A stretch of 64,000 nucleotides of DNA, taken from the NCBI GenBank assembly GCA_034927445.1, contig JAYFPZ010000003.1:193789-257788 (forward strand). The letters run 5' to 3'. This document shows positions 9,306 through 18,562 of this stretch, in pieces; position 1 is the first letter of the stretch, and each line of letters starts with the position of its first letter. The notes beneath the pieces were generated by a model that worked only from the letters and a program-made list of their open reading frames with translations, did no database searches and had not been told where the DNA came from. Made by a program: the position numbers and the translations under genes. This DNA comes from PHAA01 sp034927445. Lineage in GTDB: Bacteria; Bacillota; Syntrophomonadia; Syntrophomonadales; Syntrophomonadaceae.

Positions 9306-10530
9306 AAAACTTGCCTATCCTTCTTAAAATGCTGTATTCCGGTACGAATGACGGGCCGGGTATATAGACCCGCTGGCGGGGGTGGCGGGCCCTATCCAGC
9401 AAATTACCGTCCTCGTTAAATAATTCCACCAGATTAAGATCTAAAATTTCACCGCCGGGCAGCATAAATTGCAAAGGTTCCCCCGGCCCGAAATTGGCCC
9501 GCTGCTCCACCTCAATCATGCTCCGGGCTGCATCATATCCCTTTACAACCCCGCAAAAATCAGCCCGGCCCGGCATATCCTGTTTGTAAATATCCTGGAT
9601 ATCCGCTGCTTCACCGAATAAAAACCCGGTGGTAAAGGGGCGGGTGGCGGTGGCCTGCAATTCCCTCACCCAGCCCTCCAGGTCCTTATCCGTAAAAGGG
9701 CGGCGGTTTTGCCTGTAATTCTCAATCGCCTGACGATAAACCCTGGCCACGGCGGCTACATAAAGAGGACTCTTCATCCGGCCTTCAATTTTGAAGGCGT
9801 CAATGCCGGCTTCTACCAGCTCGGGAATATATTGGAGCAAGCACAAGTCCCGGGAATTGAATAGGTAACTCCCCCGTTCATCTTCTTCCAGGGGGTAATA
9901 TTGACCCGGTCTTTTCTCCTCCATCACCGCGTATTGATAACGGCAGGGATGGGCGCATGCTCCCCGATTGGCACTTCTGCCGGTCATATAATGGGACAGC
10001 AGACAGCGCCCGGAATAAGAAACACACATGGCTCCATGCACAAACATTTCCAATTCAATATCAACCCGCTCTTTAATCATCACTATTTCATCAAGACTCA
10101 GTTCGCGGGCCAGTACAATACGGCTGGCTCCAAGCTCGCCATACATGGCGGCAGATTCATAATTGCTGACATTGGCCTGGGTGCTGATTGTGACCGGGAC
10201 AGCGGGTGCGTGCCTGCGCGCCAGGCGCAGAACCCCGGGGTCGGATATAATTAAGCCATCGGCTTCAATTTGCTGAAGCTGTTCCAGATAAGGCGGTAAG
10301 CGGTCAAGGTCCTGGTTATGCGCCAGAATATTGACCGTAATGTAAACCCTCTTGCCTATTTGGTGGGCGTATTCAATGCCGGCGGCCATTTCTTCCAGGG
10401 TCAGATTACCGGCAAAAGCACGCAGGCTGAACTCCTTGCCTCCGGCATAGACCGCATCCGCCCCGAAAAGGAATGCAGTTTTAAGCTTCTCGAAATCCCC
10501 GGCGGGAAGAAGCAACTCAGGCTTAGGCAT
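9295..10530 (-). CDS. Peptidase U32 family protein (TrhP/YrrN-O-like)
   Basis: About 411 residues starting MPKPELLLPAGD. The U32 signature is present: ELEMFVHGAMCVSYSGRCLL followed by a cysteine-containing GACAHPCR segment. Despite the family name, B. subtilis relatives (YrrN/YrrO, TrhP) are needed for 5-hydroxyuridine in the tRNA wobble position, so tRNA hydroxylation is the best functional guess. I chose ATG 10530 (AAGGGA 5 nt upstream) over the ATG at 10593, which would overlap mltG. The gene follows mltG by about 22 nt, as in the B. subtilis yrrL-yrrO order. Confidence 0.9.
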   Translation of the reverse strand: MPKPELLLPAGDFEKLKTAFLFGADAVYAGGKEFSLRAFAGNLTLEEMAAGIEYAHQIGKRVYITVNILAHNQDLDRLPPYLEQLQQIEADGLIISDPGVLRLARRHAPAVPVTISTQANVSNYESAAMYGELGASRIVLARELSLDEIVMIKERVDIELEMFVHGAMCVSYSGRCLLSHYMTGRSANRGACAHPCRYQYAVMEEKRPGQYYPLEEDERGSYLFNSRDLCLLQYIPELVEAGIDAFKIEGRMKSPLYVAAVARVYRQAIENYRQNRRPFTDKDLEGWVRELQATATRPFTTGFLFGEAADIQDIYKQDMPGRADFCGVVKGYDAARSMIEVEQRANFGPGEPLQFMLPGGEILDLNLVELFNEDGNLLDRARHPRQRVYIPGPSFVPEYSILRRIGKFYER

Positions 10531-10552
10531 AGTTGTCCCTTCAGGGTAAATA

Positions 10553-11581
10553 CTAAATTCCATATTTTTGCCTGGCGGCCAGATGTTCGGCATAAGTTGC
10601 AGAGAAGTAGTGGCTGCCGTCCCCTGTGGCTACATAATAATAGTAATTGTTGGCTTCAGGATTAAGAGCCGCTTCAATGGCGGCCCGTCCCGGGGAGGCA
10701 ATCGGGCCGGGAGGCAGTCCGTAGTATTTATAAGTGTTATAGGGTGAGTTAATCTCAAGATCCTGATAGGTAACCGTATCCTGATGTTGGCCGAGGCTGT
10801 ATAATATGGTGGCATCAATCTGCAGCGGCATGTCTTGGCGCAGCCGGTTGTAGATAACCCCCGCAATTCTCTGTCGTTCCCCGGCCACCCGGGCTTCCCG
10901 TTCGACCAGGGATGCAATTATAATAACGTCGCGTACCTTTAGTTGCTGGGAATCTGCCATCGATGCGTATTCGCTGTTCCAAACGGACGCAAAACGCTGG
11001 AGCATCATGTTTATTATATCCTCGGCCCCGGTTTGATCATCAATCGTATATGTATCCGGGAACAAAAATCCCTCCAGCCGTTTTTCGTCCGCCGGCCCTT
11101 CCACTGGTAAAAAATCATAGTTATAATTGCCTTGCAGAGCTTCTTCCCATTGCGGCTGGGTGCATATCTGTTTGTTGATCAACAATTCGCCGATTTGATG
11201 CACGGTGAAACCTTCCGGAACCGTAAAGGCTGAGGTCATTACCTGCCCCTGGGCTATTTGCCCAGCCAGTTCGGGAAGGGATTGACTTTTGCTGAAAGCG
11301 TACAAACCGGCTTTCAATTGTTTCTCCATCCCTTTTTGATGTAAATAACCCAGAAATATAGTTTCATTGCGGATAAGACCATTCTCCTTAAGCAGCTCCG
11401 CTACTTGCCGGGCGGAACTGTTTTCGGGCAGGCGCACCTCGACCAGGCTTGTATCACCAGGAGCAACCGGAAGGTACTGGCGGACCAGCAACTGCCAGCC
11501 GGAAATAGCCAGGCATAATAAGAAAAGCAGCCCCAGGGCTATTTGTTTTGGCCTTATTCTTTTCATCTCGAGTTCAATCAT
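10553..11581 (-). CDS. mltG: Endolytic murein transglycosylase MltG (YceG-like)
   Basis: 342 residues: a short cytoplasmic head, one transmembrane helix (about 13-33), a LysM-like part, then the YceG catalytic domain with the active-site glutamate in ASLVEREA and the downstream VIYNRL motif. MltG cleaves nascent glycan strands at the membrane and is thought to set their length. Gene order with RuvX, DUF1292 and U32 matches the B. subtilis yrrK-yrzB-yrrL-yrrN segment, with a VanW gene inserted. Confidence 0.93.
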   Translation of the reverse strand: MIELEMKRIRPKQIALGLLFLLCLAISGWQLLVRQYLPVAPGDTSLVEVRLPENSSARQVAELLKENGLIRNETIFLGYLHQKGMEKQLKAGLYAFSKSQSLPELAGQIAQGQVMTSAFTVPEGFTVHQIGELLINKQICTQPQWEEALQGNYNYDFLPVEGPADEKRLEGFLFPDTYTIDDQTGAEDIINMMLQRFASVWNSEYASMADSQQLKVRDVIIIASLVEREARVAGERQRIAGVIYNRLRQDMPLQIDATILYSLGQHQDTVTYQDLEINSPYNTYKYYGLPPGPIASPGRAAIEAALNPEANNYYYYVATGDGSHYFSATYAEHLAARQKYGI

Positions 11582-11606
11582 CTCTTTCTCATCCTCATTT
11601 AAATTC

Positions 11607-11678
11607 GTACCCTGTTAACCCTAATTCTATATCTTCTTGTCGGTCAATTAACATACAGACTCAGGGTTAACAGGGTAC
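11607..11678. repeat. 16-bp perfect inverted repeat flanking 40 bp
   Basis: GTACCCTGTTAACCCT at 11607-11622 is exactly inverted at 11663-11678, with 40 nt between. It sits between the VanW and mltG genes. It could fold as a large hairpin or be the ends of a tiny mobile relic; no T-tract follows on either strand. Confidence 0.6.
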
Positions 11679-11746
11679 CGATCATTGCTTTATCCCAGCG
11701 AAACTGTTATAAACCGGACAGACACGGCATACAGCACGATATCAGG

Positions 11747-13249
11747 TTAAGACCTGGTCTGTCCGGGTTGCTCCTGTCCAGACGGGTTCACCGGATCATT
11801 CGAGTCATTCGGGTCATTGGGAGTATTTGGGGTATTTGGAGCATTTGGATCTGGTACCGGATCAACTACGACAGGTGGCGGTGTAGTATCGGGAATAGTC
11901 ACCGGCCCGGTATCGGGTCCATGATAGACTAGTTTATTAAGCGGTTGGTACGTATCCCGGGACAGCAGCTCGGTCTTGATGACCGTACCGTCACCATTAT
12001 AAAAAGTACGAAAAGCTCTCGCTACATAACCGGATTGTCCATTATGGTCAATTCGTTCTTCGCCTGGTTTTAGATTGGGATCTTCTTCAACCAGAGTAAT
12101 AAAAGGAAAAGTCTGATCAACTATATTTGATAATCCTATTTTCTTTTTATACTGCAAATTGCCATAAATGCTTATAGTCAGTCTTCCGCCCCCTACAGAT
12201 GCCCGGATATAGATAGGGTCGTCAGTATTGTTCATAAATTTAAAATCCTGAGTGCCGCTGGAAACAGTGGCGTCCCGCCCTAACGGGACATAGGTTACCG
12301 CCAGACTGTGATTGCGCCTTTCAATTATATCCATGCCGGCCAGCAGTGCCGCATTATACAGGGTGGAGGATACCTGACAGATTCCCCCGGCCAAACCTGG
12401 TTCAAATTTACCGCCGACAATGACCATGGCATCAAGATAACCTTTGGCCGCAGTACACTTACCCACGGCTTCGTTAAATGAAAATGTGGCATGGGGAGCA
12501 ACCAGGCTTTTATCTAGGTCGGCAACCGCCACGGCCAGATTATGGGAGCGGTTTACCAGCGACATATCATAGTTGGTAGTAAAGCTGGACAATTGCCCCA
12601 TTTTACTCAATACAACCTCGGTTACCTGAGGATCCCGGTTGGCTAGGACTATAGGCAGCCTCAATTTTTGGTAATCATCAATTACGGTAGGCATGGCTTT
12701 AAAAGTAGCTTCGGCATCCACTACCATTCCTGGCCGGCCTGGAGTAACCGTCAATATGCCGGTACGGCTATCTATATCCAGTACTGCATTAACGGGAGGG
12801 GTCCCCCATTTAACATTCCATTCTTGCAGGAGGTTGTTCCGAACATCCGGATTGTAAATCAGTTGCAGCGGATACTCTATCTTTTGTTTGCCATTGAAAT
12901 TGGAAATCTTGGCCCGCCAGCCCCGTAGCTTTTCCTGCTCCCAGACCGCCAGCACAACCTGTTGGCTGTCTACCGGCAGGCATATATTCCCCAGTTGGTT
13001 ATTGTATTCATAATTGTCTTTATAAAAAGTAAGCGAGGCAGCATTTAATTCCGCCACGACTTGATCAATGGCGGCAACAGCTTCATTCAGGGTTTTACCC
13101 TGGACTGAAATACCTCCAATCTGAACCCCCGGCGCAAACCTGCTGCTGTCAAGAGCCTGGTTATATATATAGCAACCCAGCCCTCCCATGGCAAGCAAGA
13201 GTATAACCACGCCATATATAAATACTGTGTTGAACTTTTTCTTCTCCAA
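11747..13249 (-). CDS. VanW family protein with N-terminal anchor and Pro/Asn-rich tail
   Basis: 500 residues. An N-terminal transmembrane segment (about 10-29) is followed by YoaR-like peptidoglycan-binding regions, then the VanW domain (about 230-350) with GGICQVSSTLYNAALLAG and ERRNHSLAVTYVPLGRDAT. The last 50 or so residues are a low-complexity tail built from PNT/PND repeats, reflected in a short DNA tandem pattern near 11800-11850. VanW proteins accompany some glycopeptide-resistance clusters but most, like this one, are of unknown cell-envelope function. It lies inside the yrzB-mltG cell-wall block. Confidence 0.85.
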   Translation of the reverse strand: MEKKKFNTVFIYGVVILLLAMGGLGCYIYNQALDSSRFAPGVQIGGISVQGKTLNEAVAAIDQVVAELNAASLTFYKDNYEYNNQLGNICLPVDSQQVVLAVWEQEKLRGWRAKISNFNGKQKIEYPLQLIYNPDVRNNLLQEWNVKWGTPPVNAVLDIDSRTGILTVTPGRPGMVVDAEATFKAMPTVIDDYQKLRLPIVLANRDPQVTEVVLSKMGQLSSFTTNYDMSLVNRSHNLAVAVADLDKSLVAPHATFSFNEAVGKCTAAKGYLDAMVIVGGKFEPGLAGGICQVSSTLYNAALLAGMDIIERRNHSLAVTYVPLGRDATVSSGTQDFKFMNNTDDPIYIRASVGGGRLTISIYGNLQYKKKIGLSNIVDQTFPFITLVEEDPNLKPGEERIDHNGQSGYVARAFRTFYNGDGTVIKTELLSRDTYQPLNKLVYHGPDTGPVTIPDTTPPPVVVDPVPDPNAPNTPNTPNDPNDSNDPVNPSGQEQPGQTRS

Positions 13250-13351
13250 CCCCCAACCCCCAAAACCATTAAGCTGAAAACCATCGTTAATATTATATTA
13301 CATTTTTTAAAGCATTAGTATTCTTAATCGGCAGTACCCTGTCAATCTAAG

Positions 13352-13430
13352 TTAGGCATAAGGATTCCCTTATGCCTAAGGGGATGCTTTGTTTGCCATA
13401 TGCTGCCAGATGGTAAACAAAACATCCCCT
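13352..13430. other. Two adjacent long hairpins between DUF1292 and VanW genes
   Basis: Hairpin 1: TTAGGCATAAGG (13352-13363) pairs perfectly with 13368-13379 across a 4-nt loop. Hairpin 2: 13379-13399 pairs with 13410-13430 as a 21-bp stem with two non-Watson-Crick positions and a 10-nt loop. The second is followed on the plus strand by TTGTTTT. Their place just 3' of the DUF1292 gene suggests termination or transcript stabilisation. Confidence 0.6.
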
Positions 13431-13461
13431 TGTTTTGAGCTCCGATTTTCGTTTCTAAATT

Positions 13462-13764
13462 TTAGATATCCTCACTATCAGCAAGTTCCTGCCATGCATC
13501 AGCTACTTTTTCCCATTCTTCGTCATCTTCGATATCGCCGAGGAATTCATTTCCTTCTTCATCATATACGACCTTTAATATTACTACTTCTACCTCTTCT
13601 TCCTCATCCGTTTCTTCATCTTCGCCTACTGGGATCAGAACCCGGTAGCTTTGATCTTCTATTTCCAGCTCTGCTAGAAGTTCAAACTCATGTTCCTCTC
13701 CATCTTCATCAACCAAAACCAGTATCGGAAAATCCTCTTCATCAAAAAGTTCATCGTTATCCAT
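13462..13764 (-). CDS. DUF1292 family protein (YrzB-like)
   Basis: 100 residues, strongly acidic with runs of Asp and Glu, and the DUF1292 core (ILVLVDEDGEEHEFELLAEL then YRVLIPVGED). Function is unknown. Gene order after ireB and ruvX matches B. subtilis yrzL-yrrK-yrzB. It starts 61 nt after ruvX with GGAGGTAGTCGC before ATG 13764. Confidence 0.9.
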   Translation of the reverse strand: MDNDELFDEEDFPILVLVDEDGEEHEFELLAELEIEDQSYRVLIPVGEDEETDEEEEVEVVILKVVYDEEGNEFLGDIEDDEEWEKVADAWQELADSEDI

Positions 13765-13825
13765 GCGACTACCTCCAATCTCAAGACTATCGTAATTCTA
13801 ATATTTCCCATGCTTCTTTGTCAAA

Positions 13826-14242
13826 CTACTTGTTAAAATGGCGGTCCAGATACCCCTGCAGTATATTTACCGCCGCCAGCTTGTCAATTACATCCTTACG
13901 CTTGCGACGGGACATATTGGCTTCCAGGAGTACTTTTTGCGCCGCCACTGTAGTTAATCTCTCATCCCAGTATTCCACGGGCAGACCCAGAGTTTCCTGG
14001 ACCACCCTTCCAAATCCCTGAATTTCTTCACCTTTAGGTCCTACGGTTCCGTTCATATTACGGGGAAAGCCCAGTACGATTTTTTCGACCTCATATTCAG
14101 TACAAAGTTGGGCCAGGTACTCCATGTCATTCTGCAGTTTGCCTCGAATCAATACTGAATGCCCCTGAGCCGTCCATCCCATCGGGTCACTGACCGCTAT
14201 CCCGATTCTTTTTTCACCTACATCTAAACCCATTATTCTCAT
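13826..14242 (-). CDS. ruvX: RuvX/YqgF family pre-16S rRNA nuclease
   Basis: 138 residues, the usual family length. It shows the RNase H-like start MRIMGLDVGEKRIGIAVSDP, the KIVLGFPRNMNGTVG strand-turn and the terminal VDEKLAAV-type acid motif as VIDKLAAVNILQGYL. YqgF family members process the 5' end of 16S rRNA and were earlier called Holliday junction resolvases. It belongs to the alaS-ireB-ruvX-DUF1292 series. Confidence 0.93.
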   Translation of the reverse strand: MRIMGLDVGEKRIGIAVSDPMGWTAQGHSVLIRGKLQNDMEYLAQLCTEYEVEKIVLGFPRNMNGTVGPKGEEIQGFGRVVQETLGLPVEYWDERLTTVAAQKVLLEANMSRRKRKDVIDKLAAVNILQGYLDRHFNK

Positions 14243-14321
14243 AAATACCCATCCCTATACCATTTCAGCGGGATATCATCGCGATATAAGCTTAAGTTCG
14301 TTAAGGCAATGCGATAATTAT

Positions 14322-14426
14322 TCAATGAGCGCCTGTGCGAATTGTGCGCCAAAACGCGGGCGCTATAGCACCTTCCTTTCGCGTTTTGGGTTTATCGCGC
14401 ACGGGCGTTGAGAGGCGTTTGATAAA
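14322..14426. repeat. Structured intergenic repeat, copy B1
   Basis: About 105 nt able to fold as nested hairpins: an outer stem (GCCTGTGCG with CGCACGGGCG) and an inner stem (CCAAAACGCG with CGCGTTTTGG). Copy B2 at 51514-51697 shares TCAATGAGCG-like start, GCGCCAAAACGC, CCTTCCTTT, GCGTTTT and the final AGGCGTTTGATAAA. It lies between ireB and ruvX without disrupting either. Confidence 0.7.
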
Positions 14427-14449
14427 AATCCCCGCTTCCGCCAGCGGGG
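14424..14449 (-). terminator. Intrinsic terminator after ireB
   Basis: On the minus strand CCCCGCT-loop-AGCGGGG (14430-14449) is followed by ATTTTTATC. It is 12 nt past the ireB stop codon, so it may reduce read-through into ruvX. Confidence 0.7.
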
Positions 14450-14460
14450 GCAGGATTATT

Positions 14461-14715
14461 TTATCCGAGGTACTTCTTCAGTAATACTTCCATAATTTCA
14501 TCCCGATCTACTTTGCAAATTAAATTACGGGCTTGTTTGTGACTGGTTATATAGGCCGGCTCACCTGATATCATATATCCCACCAGCTGATTCAAAGGAT
14601 TATAACCCTTTTCTTCCAGGGCCTCATAAACAGTCTTCAAAATGGTATATACTTGATCCGGATGTTCTTTCTCCCGTTTAAAGCTAACGGTATGGTCTCC
14701 TGGAGTCTGAGGCAT
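14461..14715 (-). CDS. IreB family regulatory phosphoprotein (DUF965, YrzL)
   Basis: 84 residues, the normal length for DUF965. The sequence has the family core LEEKGYNPLNQLVGYMISGE and the ending EIMEVLLKKYL. In Enterococcus, IreB is phosphorylated on N-terminal threonines by the PASTA kinase IreK and tunes cephalosporin tolerance; here an N-terminal PQTPGDHTVSF segment offers equivalent threonines. AGGAGGTGGCTAT precedes ATG 14715. It sits directly after alaS, as usual. Confidence 0.93.
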   Translation of the reverse strand: MPQTPGDHTVSFKREKEHPDQVYTILKTVYEALEEKGYNPLNQLVGYMISGEPAYITSHKQARNLICKVDRDEIMEVLLKKYLG

Positions 14716-14770
14716 ATAGCCACCTCCTCTTCACCAATATATTTCTCCATGCGGTAATAATTATCCTTCC

Positions 14771-17407
14771 TTACAAGCTATTTTCCACCATTTCTTTGGC
14801 AGTTGCCAGCGCTTCATTTAATTTATCTATATCTTTACCGCCCGCCTGGGCCATATCCGGACGCCCTCCGCCGCCTCCTCCGGCTGCTCGTGCGGCTGCG
14901 CCAATTATCTTTCCGGCATGCACCCCCCGGGCAACCAAATCCTTGCTGGCAAAACATACCAGGGCGACCCTGTCTTCAATAACAGCCCCCAAAACAACTA
15001 CGGCGCTACCCAGTTTATCCTTTAACATCTCGGCATTCTGGCGGAGGTTGTTGCCATCCTGGTGCTTAGTGGGAGCAACCAAGACATGCGCGCCTTTGTA
15101 TTCATAAGCCAGATTTATAGTATCATCATTGGCAGCTTTGGCAATACGGGCCTTAAGCTGATCAACTTCCTTTTCCCTATCTTTTAGGGCCCGGTTCATA
15201 GCCTCAATCCGTTTATTAACATCTGCCGGGGTTGTGCGCAGAACAGCAGCAGCATTCTTCACTTCTTTTTCCATATCGTTTAAATATTCAAGGGCATGGG
15301 TTCCGGTTAAAGCTTCAATTCGTCTTAAGCCTGAACCGACACTGCCTTCGCTCAATATTTTGAACAAACCGATCTGTCCGGTATAGCCAATATGGGTACC
15401 TCCGCATAGTTCCAGGCTGAAGTCGCCTACCTGAACCACCCGTACTTCCTCCCCGTATTTTTCGCCAAACAGCGCCATAGCTCCCATATCCCGGGCCTGA
15501 CTGATGCCGGTAACCGTAGTCCGTACAGGATAGTTCTGCAGAATAGCCTGGTTTACAAGCCGCTCAATCTCAGCCAGTTGGTCTTCGGTTAAGGCGGAAA
15601 GCTGCGAGAAATCAAAGCGCAGCCGGGCCGGTTCAACCAAAGATCCCTTTTGCTGGGCATGTTCACCTAAAACCGTGCGCAAGGCCTTATGTAATAAATG
15701 GGTAGCAGTATGGTTACGGGCAGTATCCAGTCTTTTCTCCCGGTTCAGCTCTAAACGGATAAGCTCGCCTGGGCGCAGGCTGCCGGAGAGCTTGCCTCTA
15801 TGCAAGATCCAACGTGCAGTCTTCTGTACATCAAATACTTCCACCTCACCAGTCTCCCCGTAAATCTTACCGTGGTCGGCCACCTGACCGCCGCTCTCCG
15901 CGTAAAAAGGAGTGCTGGAGCTAATTACGATTACTTCAGCATCAGCAGCGAAATCGACTGCCTGACCGTCCTTGACTATAGCGAGAACGGCCGAATCATC
16001 TTCATATCTATCATACCCGGTAAAGCCGGTTGCCGGAATATCTGCTAAAAGTTCAGCCAGAAGCTGCTCCCCGGCAAAAGCGCTGCTGCCTTTCTGAGCC
16101 TGACGAGCCCGGTTGCGCTGCTCCTCCATCATCCGGTTAAATCCTTCTCTGTCCACGGTAAATCTATTTTCTTCAGCCATGTCCTCGGTAAGATCAAGTG
16201 GAAATCCATAAGTATCATAAAGGGTGAAAGCCTCTTCCCCTTTTATTTCACTCCTGTTTTCAGCTGCCGCCGTCTTGATGATCTCCTCTACTTTTTTTAC
16301 CCCTTCTTTCAGGGTCACGAAAAATCTTTCTTCCTCAAGCTTGATAACTTCTTGGATAAACTCCCCTTTTTCCAGGAGCTCAGGATAGGCGCCCTCCATT
16401 AATTCACTGACCACATCCACCATTTTGTATAAGAAAGGCTCCTCAATGCCCAGGAATTGTCCGAATCTTACGGCCCGGCGCAGGATTCGTCTCAGCACAT
16501 AACCTCTGCCATCATTGCTGGGCAGTACCCCGTCAGCAATCAGAAAGGTGCAGGCCCTGGCGTGATCGGCGATTACCCGGAAGGGGAACCCGGCTTCACC
16601 GGTATCATAGGGGCGACCGGTAAGTTCTTCAATTGCCTGGATTATGGGTATAAATAGATCCGTATCAAAATTGCTGTCCACCTGCTGGAGAACTGAAGTA
16701 ATTCGTTCCAAACCCATGCCGGTATCTATACTGGGACGGGGCAGGGGAGTCATAATCCCTTTTTCATCACGATTATACTGCATAAAAACCAGGTTCCATA
16801 TTTCCAGCCAGCGGTCACAATCGCAGACGCCTATGCCGCACTGGGGATGGCCGCAGGAATACTCCTGTCCCCGGTCATAGAGAATTTCACTGCAGGGACC
16901 ACACGGGCCGGTATCACCCATGCTCCAGAAATTGTCCTTTTCTCCCAATCTGACTAATCTTTCCGCCGGGACGCCGGCAACCTTCTGCCATAGCTCAAAG
17001 GCCTCATCATCATCCTGGTATATGGTTACCCAGAGCTTATCAGCCGGGATGGCGGCAACGCCGGTAAGAAAATCCCAGGCAAATTTGATCGCATTATTTT
17101 TGAAATAATCGCCGAAGGAAAAATTGCCCAGCATTTCGAAAAAAGTATGATGCCGGGGGGTTCGTCCCACGGTATCCAAGTCGTTATGTTTTCCTCCTGC
17201 CCGAACGCATTTTTGCGAAGTTGTAGCCCGGTTATAGGGGCGCTTGTCTATCCCCAAAAAGACATCTTTAAACTGGTTCATCCCCGCATTGGCAAACAGC
17301 AAAGTAGGATCATTAACCGGAACCAGTGAAGAACTCTCCACCACCGTATGCTGCCTATCTTTAAAATATTCTAAAAAGGTCCTCCGAATCTCACCGCTTG
17401 TCCACAC
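14771..17407 (-). CDS. alaS: Alanyl-tRNA synthetase
   Basis: 878 residues, full length. It has class II catalytic motifs near the N-terminus (motif 2 around RAGGKHNDLDTVG), the editing-domain zinc motif HTATHLLH with CGGTHIGYTGQIG downstream, and a glycine-rich C-terminal segment AAGGGGGGRPDMAQAGG. It charges tRNA-Ala in the cytoplasm. There is only an 87-nt gap to the upstream AI-2E permease gene and no T-box in it, so alaS probably depends on upstream promoters. Confidence 0.98.
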   Translation of the reverse strand: MWTSGEIRRTFLEYFKDRQHTVVESSSLVPVNDPTLLFANAGMNQFKDVFLGIDKRPYNRATTSQKCVRAGGKHNDLDTVGRTPRHHTFFEMLGNFSFGDYFKNNAIKFAWDFLTGVAAIPADKLWVTIYQDDDEAFELWQKVAGVPAERLVRLGEKDNFWSMGDTGPCGPCSEILYDRGQEYSCGHPQCGIGVCDCDRWLEIWNLVFMQYNRDEKGIMTPLPRPSIDTGMGLERITSVLQQVDSNFDTDLFIPIIQAIEELTGRPYDTGEAGFPFRVIADHARACTFLIADGVLPSNDGRGYVLRRILRRAVRFGQFLGIEEPFLYKMVDVVSELMEGAYPELLEKGEFIQEVIKLEEERFFVTLKEGVKKVEEIIKTAAAENRSEIKGEEAFTLYDTYGFPLDLTEDMAEENRFTVDREGFNRMMEEQRNRARQAQKGSSAFAGEQLLAELLADIPATGFTGYDRYEDDSAVLAIVKDGQAVDFAADAEVIVISSSTPFYAESGGQVADHGKIYGETGEVEVFDVQKTARWILHRGKLSGSLRPGELIRLELNREKRLDTARNHTATHLLHKALRTVLGEHAQQKGSLVEPARLRFDFSQLSALTEDQLAEIERLVNQAILQNYPVRTTVTGISQARDMGAMALFGEKYGEEVRVVQVGDFSLELCGGTHIGYTGQIGLFKILSEGSVGSGLRRIEALTGTHALEYLNDMEKEVKNAAAVLRTTPADVNKRIEAMNRALKDREKEVDQLKARIAKAANDDTINLAYEYKGAHVLVAPTKHQDGNNLRQNAEMLKDKLGSAVVVLGAVIEDRVALVCFASKDLVARGVHAGKIIGAAARAAGGGGGGRPDMAQAGGKDIDKLNEALATAKEMVENSL

Positions 17408-17494
17408 GAGTTAGGCCTCCTCTTCTCCTCATAATACTTTATTAAACTATTTTCTTTGATTAGTCGTTGCATGTCAACAAACCGGCGGTTTAAT

Positions 17495-18526
17495 TTAAGA
17501 TTCTATCAGCTTCAAATATAAATAATAGCCTATAATTCTTAAAGAGGCAGCAGCCGGTACAGCGATAAGCATACCCAAAATGCCCATTAACTCGCCTCCC
17601 GCCAGCAATACAAAAACCATGAGAAGAGGGTGCATACCCACCCTTTCACCCATCAGCCGCGGCGTAATAATGTTGGATTCAATTTGCTGAATTACAATTA
17701 TGGCAATCGTCATATAAACAGCGTCTTTAGGTGATTGGGACAATGCCAGTCCCACCGCGGGGATTCCTCCCAGGATGGGGCCAAAATAGGGTATCAATTC
17801 ACCTATAGCGGATATTATACCGATAAGCAGCGAGTATTTTACCCCGATCAGGGCGGCCGCGGCTCCTACCAGAACCCCTATCAGGGCCGAAATCATCAAA
17901 TAGCCTTTAGCAAATTCAATTACTACCCGGTCGATCTGCAAAGCCAGATTCCCTAATTCATGCCTTATAACCGGGGGAAACAGATTGCCCAGCCCCGTTT
18001 TGATTCCTTCCCAGTCTTTCAGGATATAGAAAGCCATAATCGGTGCAAATATGATAATCAAGGATTTGCTGGCCAGGTTATACATTCCGTTAGCCACACC
18101 CTGTAAGGTGGCATAAATGTTATTCTCAACATGGCCGGTGGTCTGTTGAATTATTTCGTCCAGTTTGCCGGGCCACTGCATCCCATTAACGTGATCCATG
18201 AAGTTTTCCGCTTGACCGGCATATTGGGGCAGCAACGCAGCTACGCTGCTTAATTCTTTTATAAGCTTGGGAATGGTAAACCATATGATCAAACCCAGGG
18301 CCAAAAAGAGCAGCACATAAAGCAAAAGAACCGCCCACGCCCTATTTAGCCCTTTCCCCTCCATCCATAGGACCGGACGATATAGAAAATAGGCCATTAC
18401 TCCACCGATCAGGAAACTAAATACTACGTCCCGAACTAGAAATAAAAAATAAAAGGTGGCTCCCACCACCCCGCAAAAAATCACAAACCGCAAGAATCGG
18501 TTATGTAGGCCTGACATCTGCTTCAA
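17495..18526 (-). CDS. AI-2E family (YrrI/PerM-type) membrane transporter
   Basis: 343 residues with six to eight hydrophobic segments and the family's conserved C-terminal region (GELIPYFGPILGGIPAV and the last loop IESNIITPRLMGERVGMHPL). Family members export or move small molecules or ions, including the TqsA AI-2 exporter and Na+/Li+ antiporters; the substrate here is unknown. The start is a TTG at 18526. It directly precedes alaS, as in B. subtilis. Confidence 0.92.
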   Translation of the reverse strand: MKQMSGLHNRFLRFVIFCGVVGATFYFLFLVRDVVFSFLIGGVMAYFLYRPVLWMEGKGLNRAWAVLLLYVLLFLALGLIIWFTIPKLIKELSSVAALLPQYAGQAENFMDHVNGMQWPGKLDEIIQQTTGHVENNIYATLQGVANGMYNLASKSLIIIFAPIMAFYILKDWEGIKTGLGNLFPPVIRHELGNLALQIDRVVIEFAKGYLMISALIGVLVGAAAALIGVKYSLLIGIISAIGELIPYFGPILGGIPAVGLALSQSPKDAVYMTIAIIVIQQIESNIITPRLMGERVGMHPLLMVFVLLAGGELMGILGMLIAVPAAASLRIIGYYLYLKLIES

Positions 18527-18562
18527 CCTGCTTTCCTTAACTGCTCGGCAGCGCTTTCTTCC

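Noticed and set aside
11790..11850. Tandem DNA repeat as a separate feature
   Set aside because: It is the coding sequence of the Pro/Asn-rich tail of the VanW protein, so the periodicity is at protein level.
13389..14021. Plus-strand open frame opposite DUF1292/ruvX
   Set aside because: Its composition (Leu/His/Pro-rich) mirrors acidic codons of the real DUF1292 gene; not a protein-like sequence.
17408..17494. T-box leader before alaS
   Set aside because: The gap to the AI-2E gene is only 87 nt and lacks the T-box core; no such leader found.
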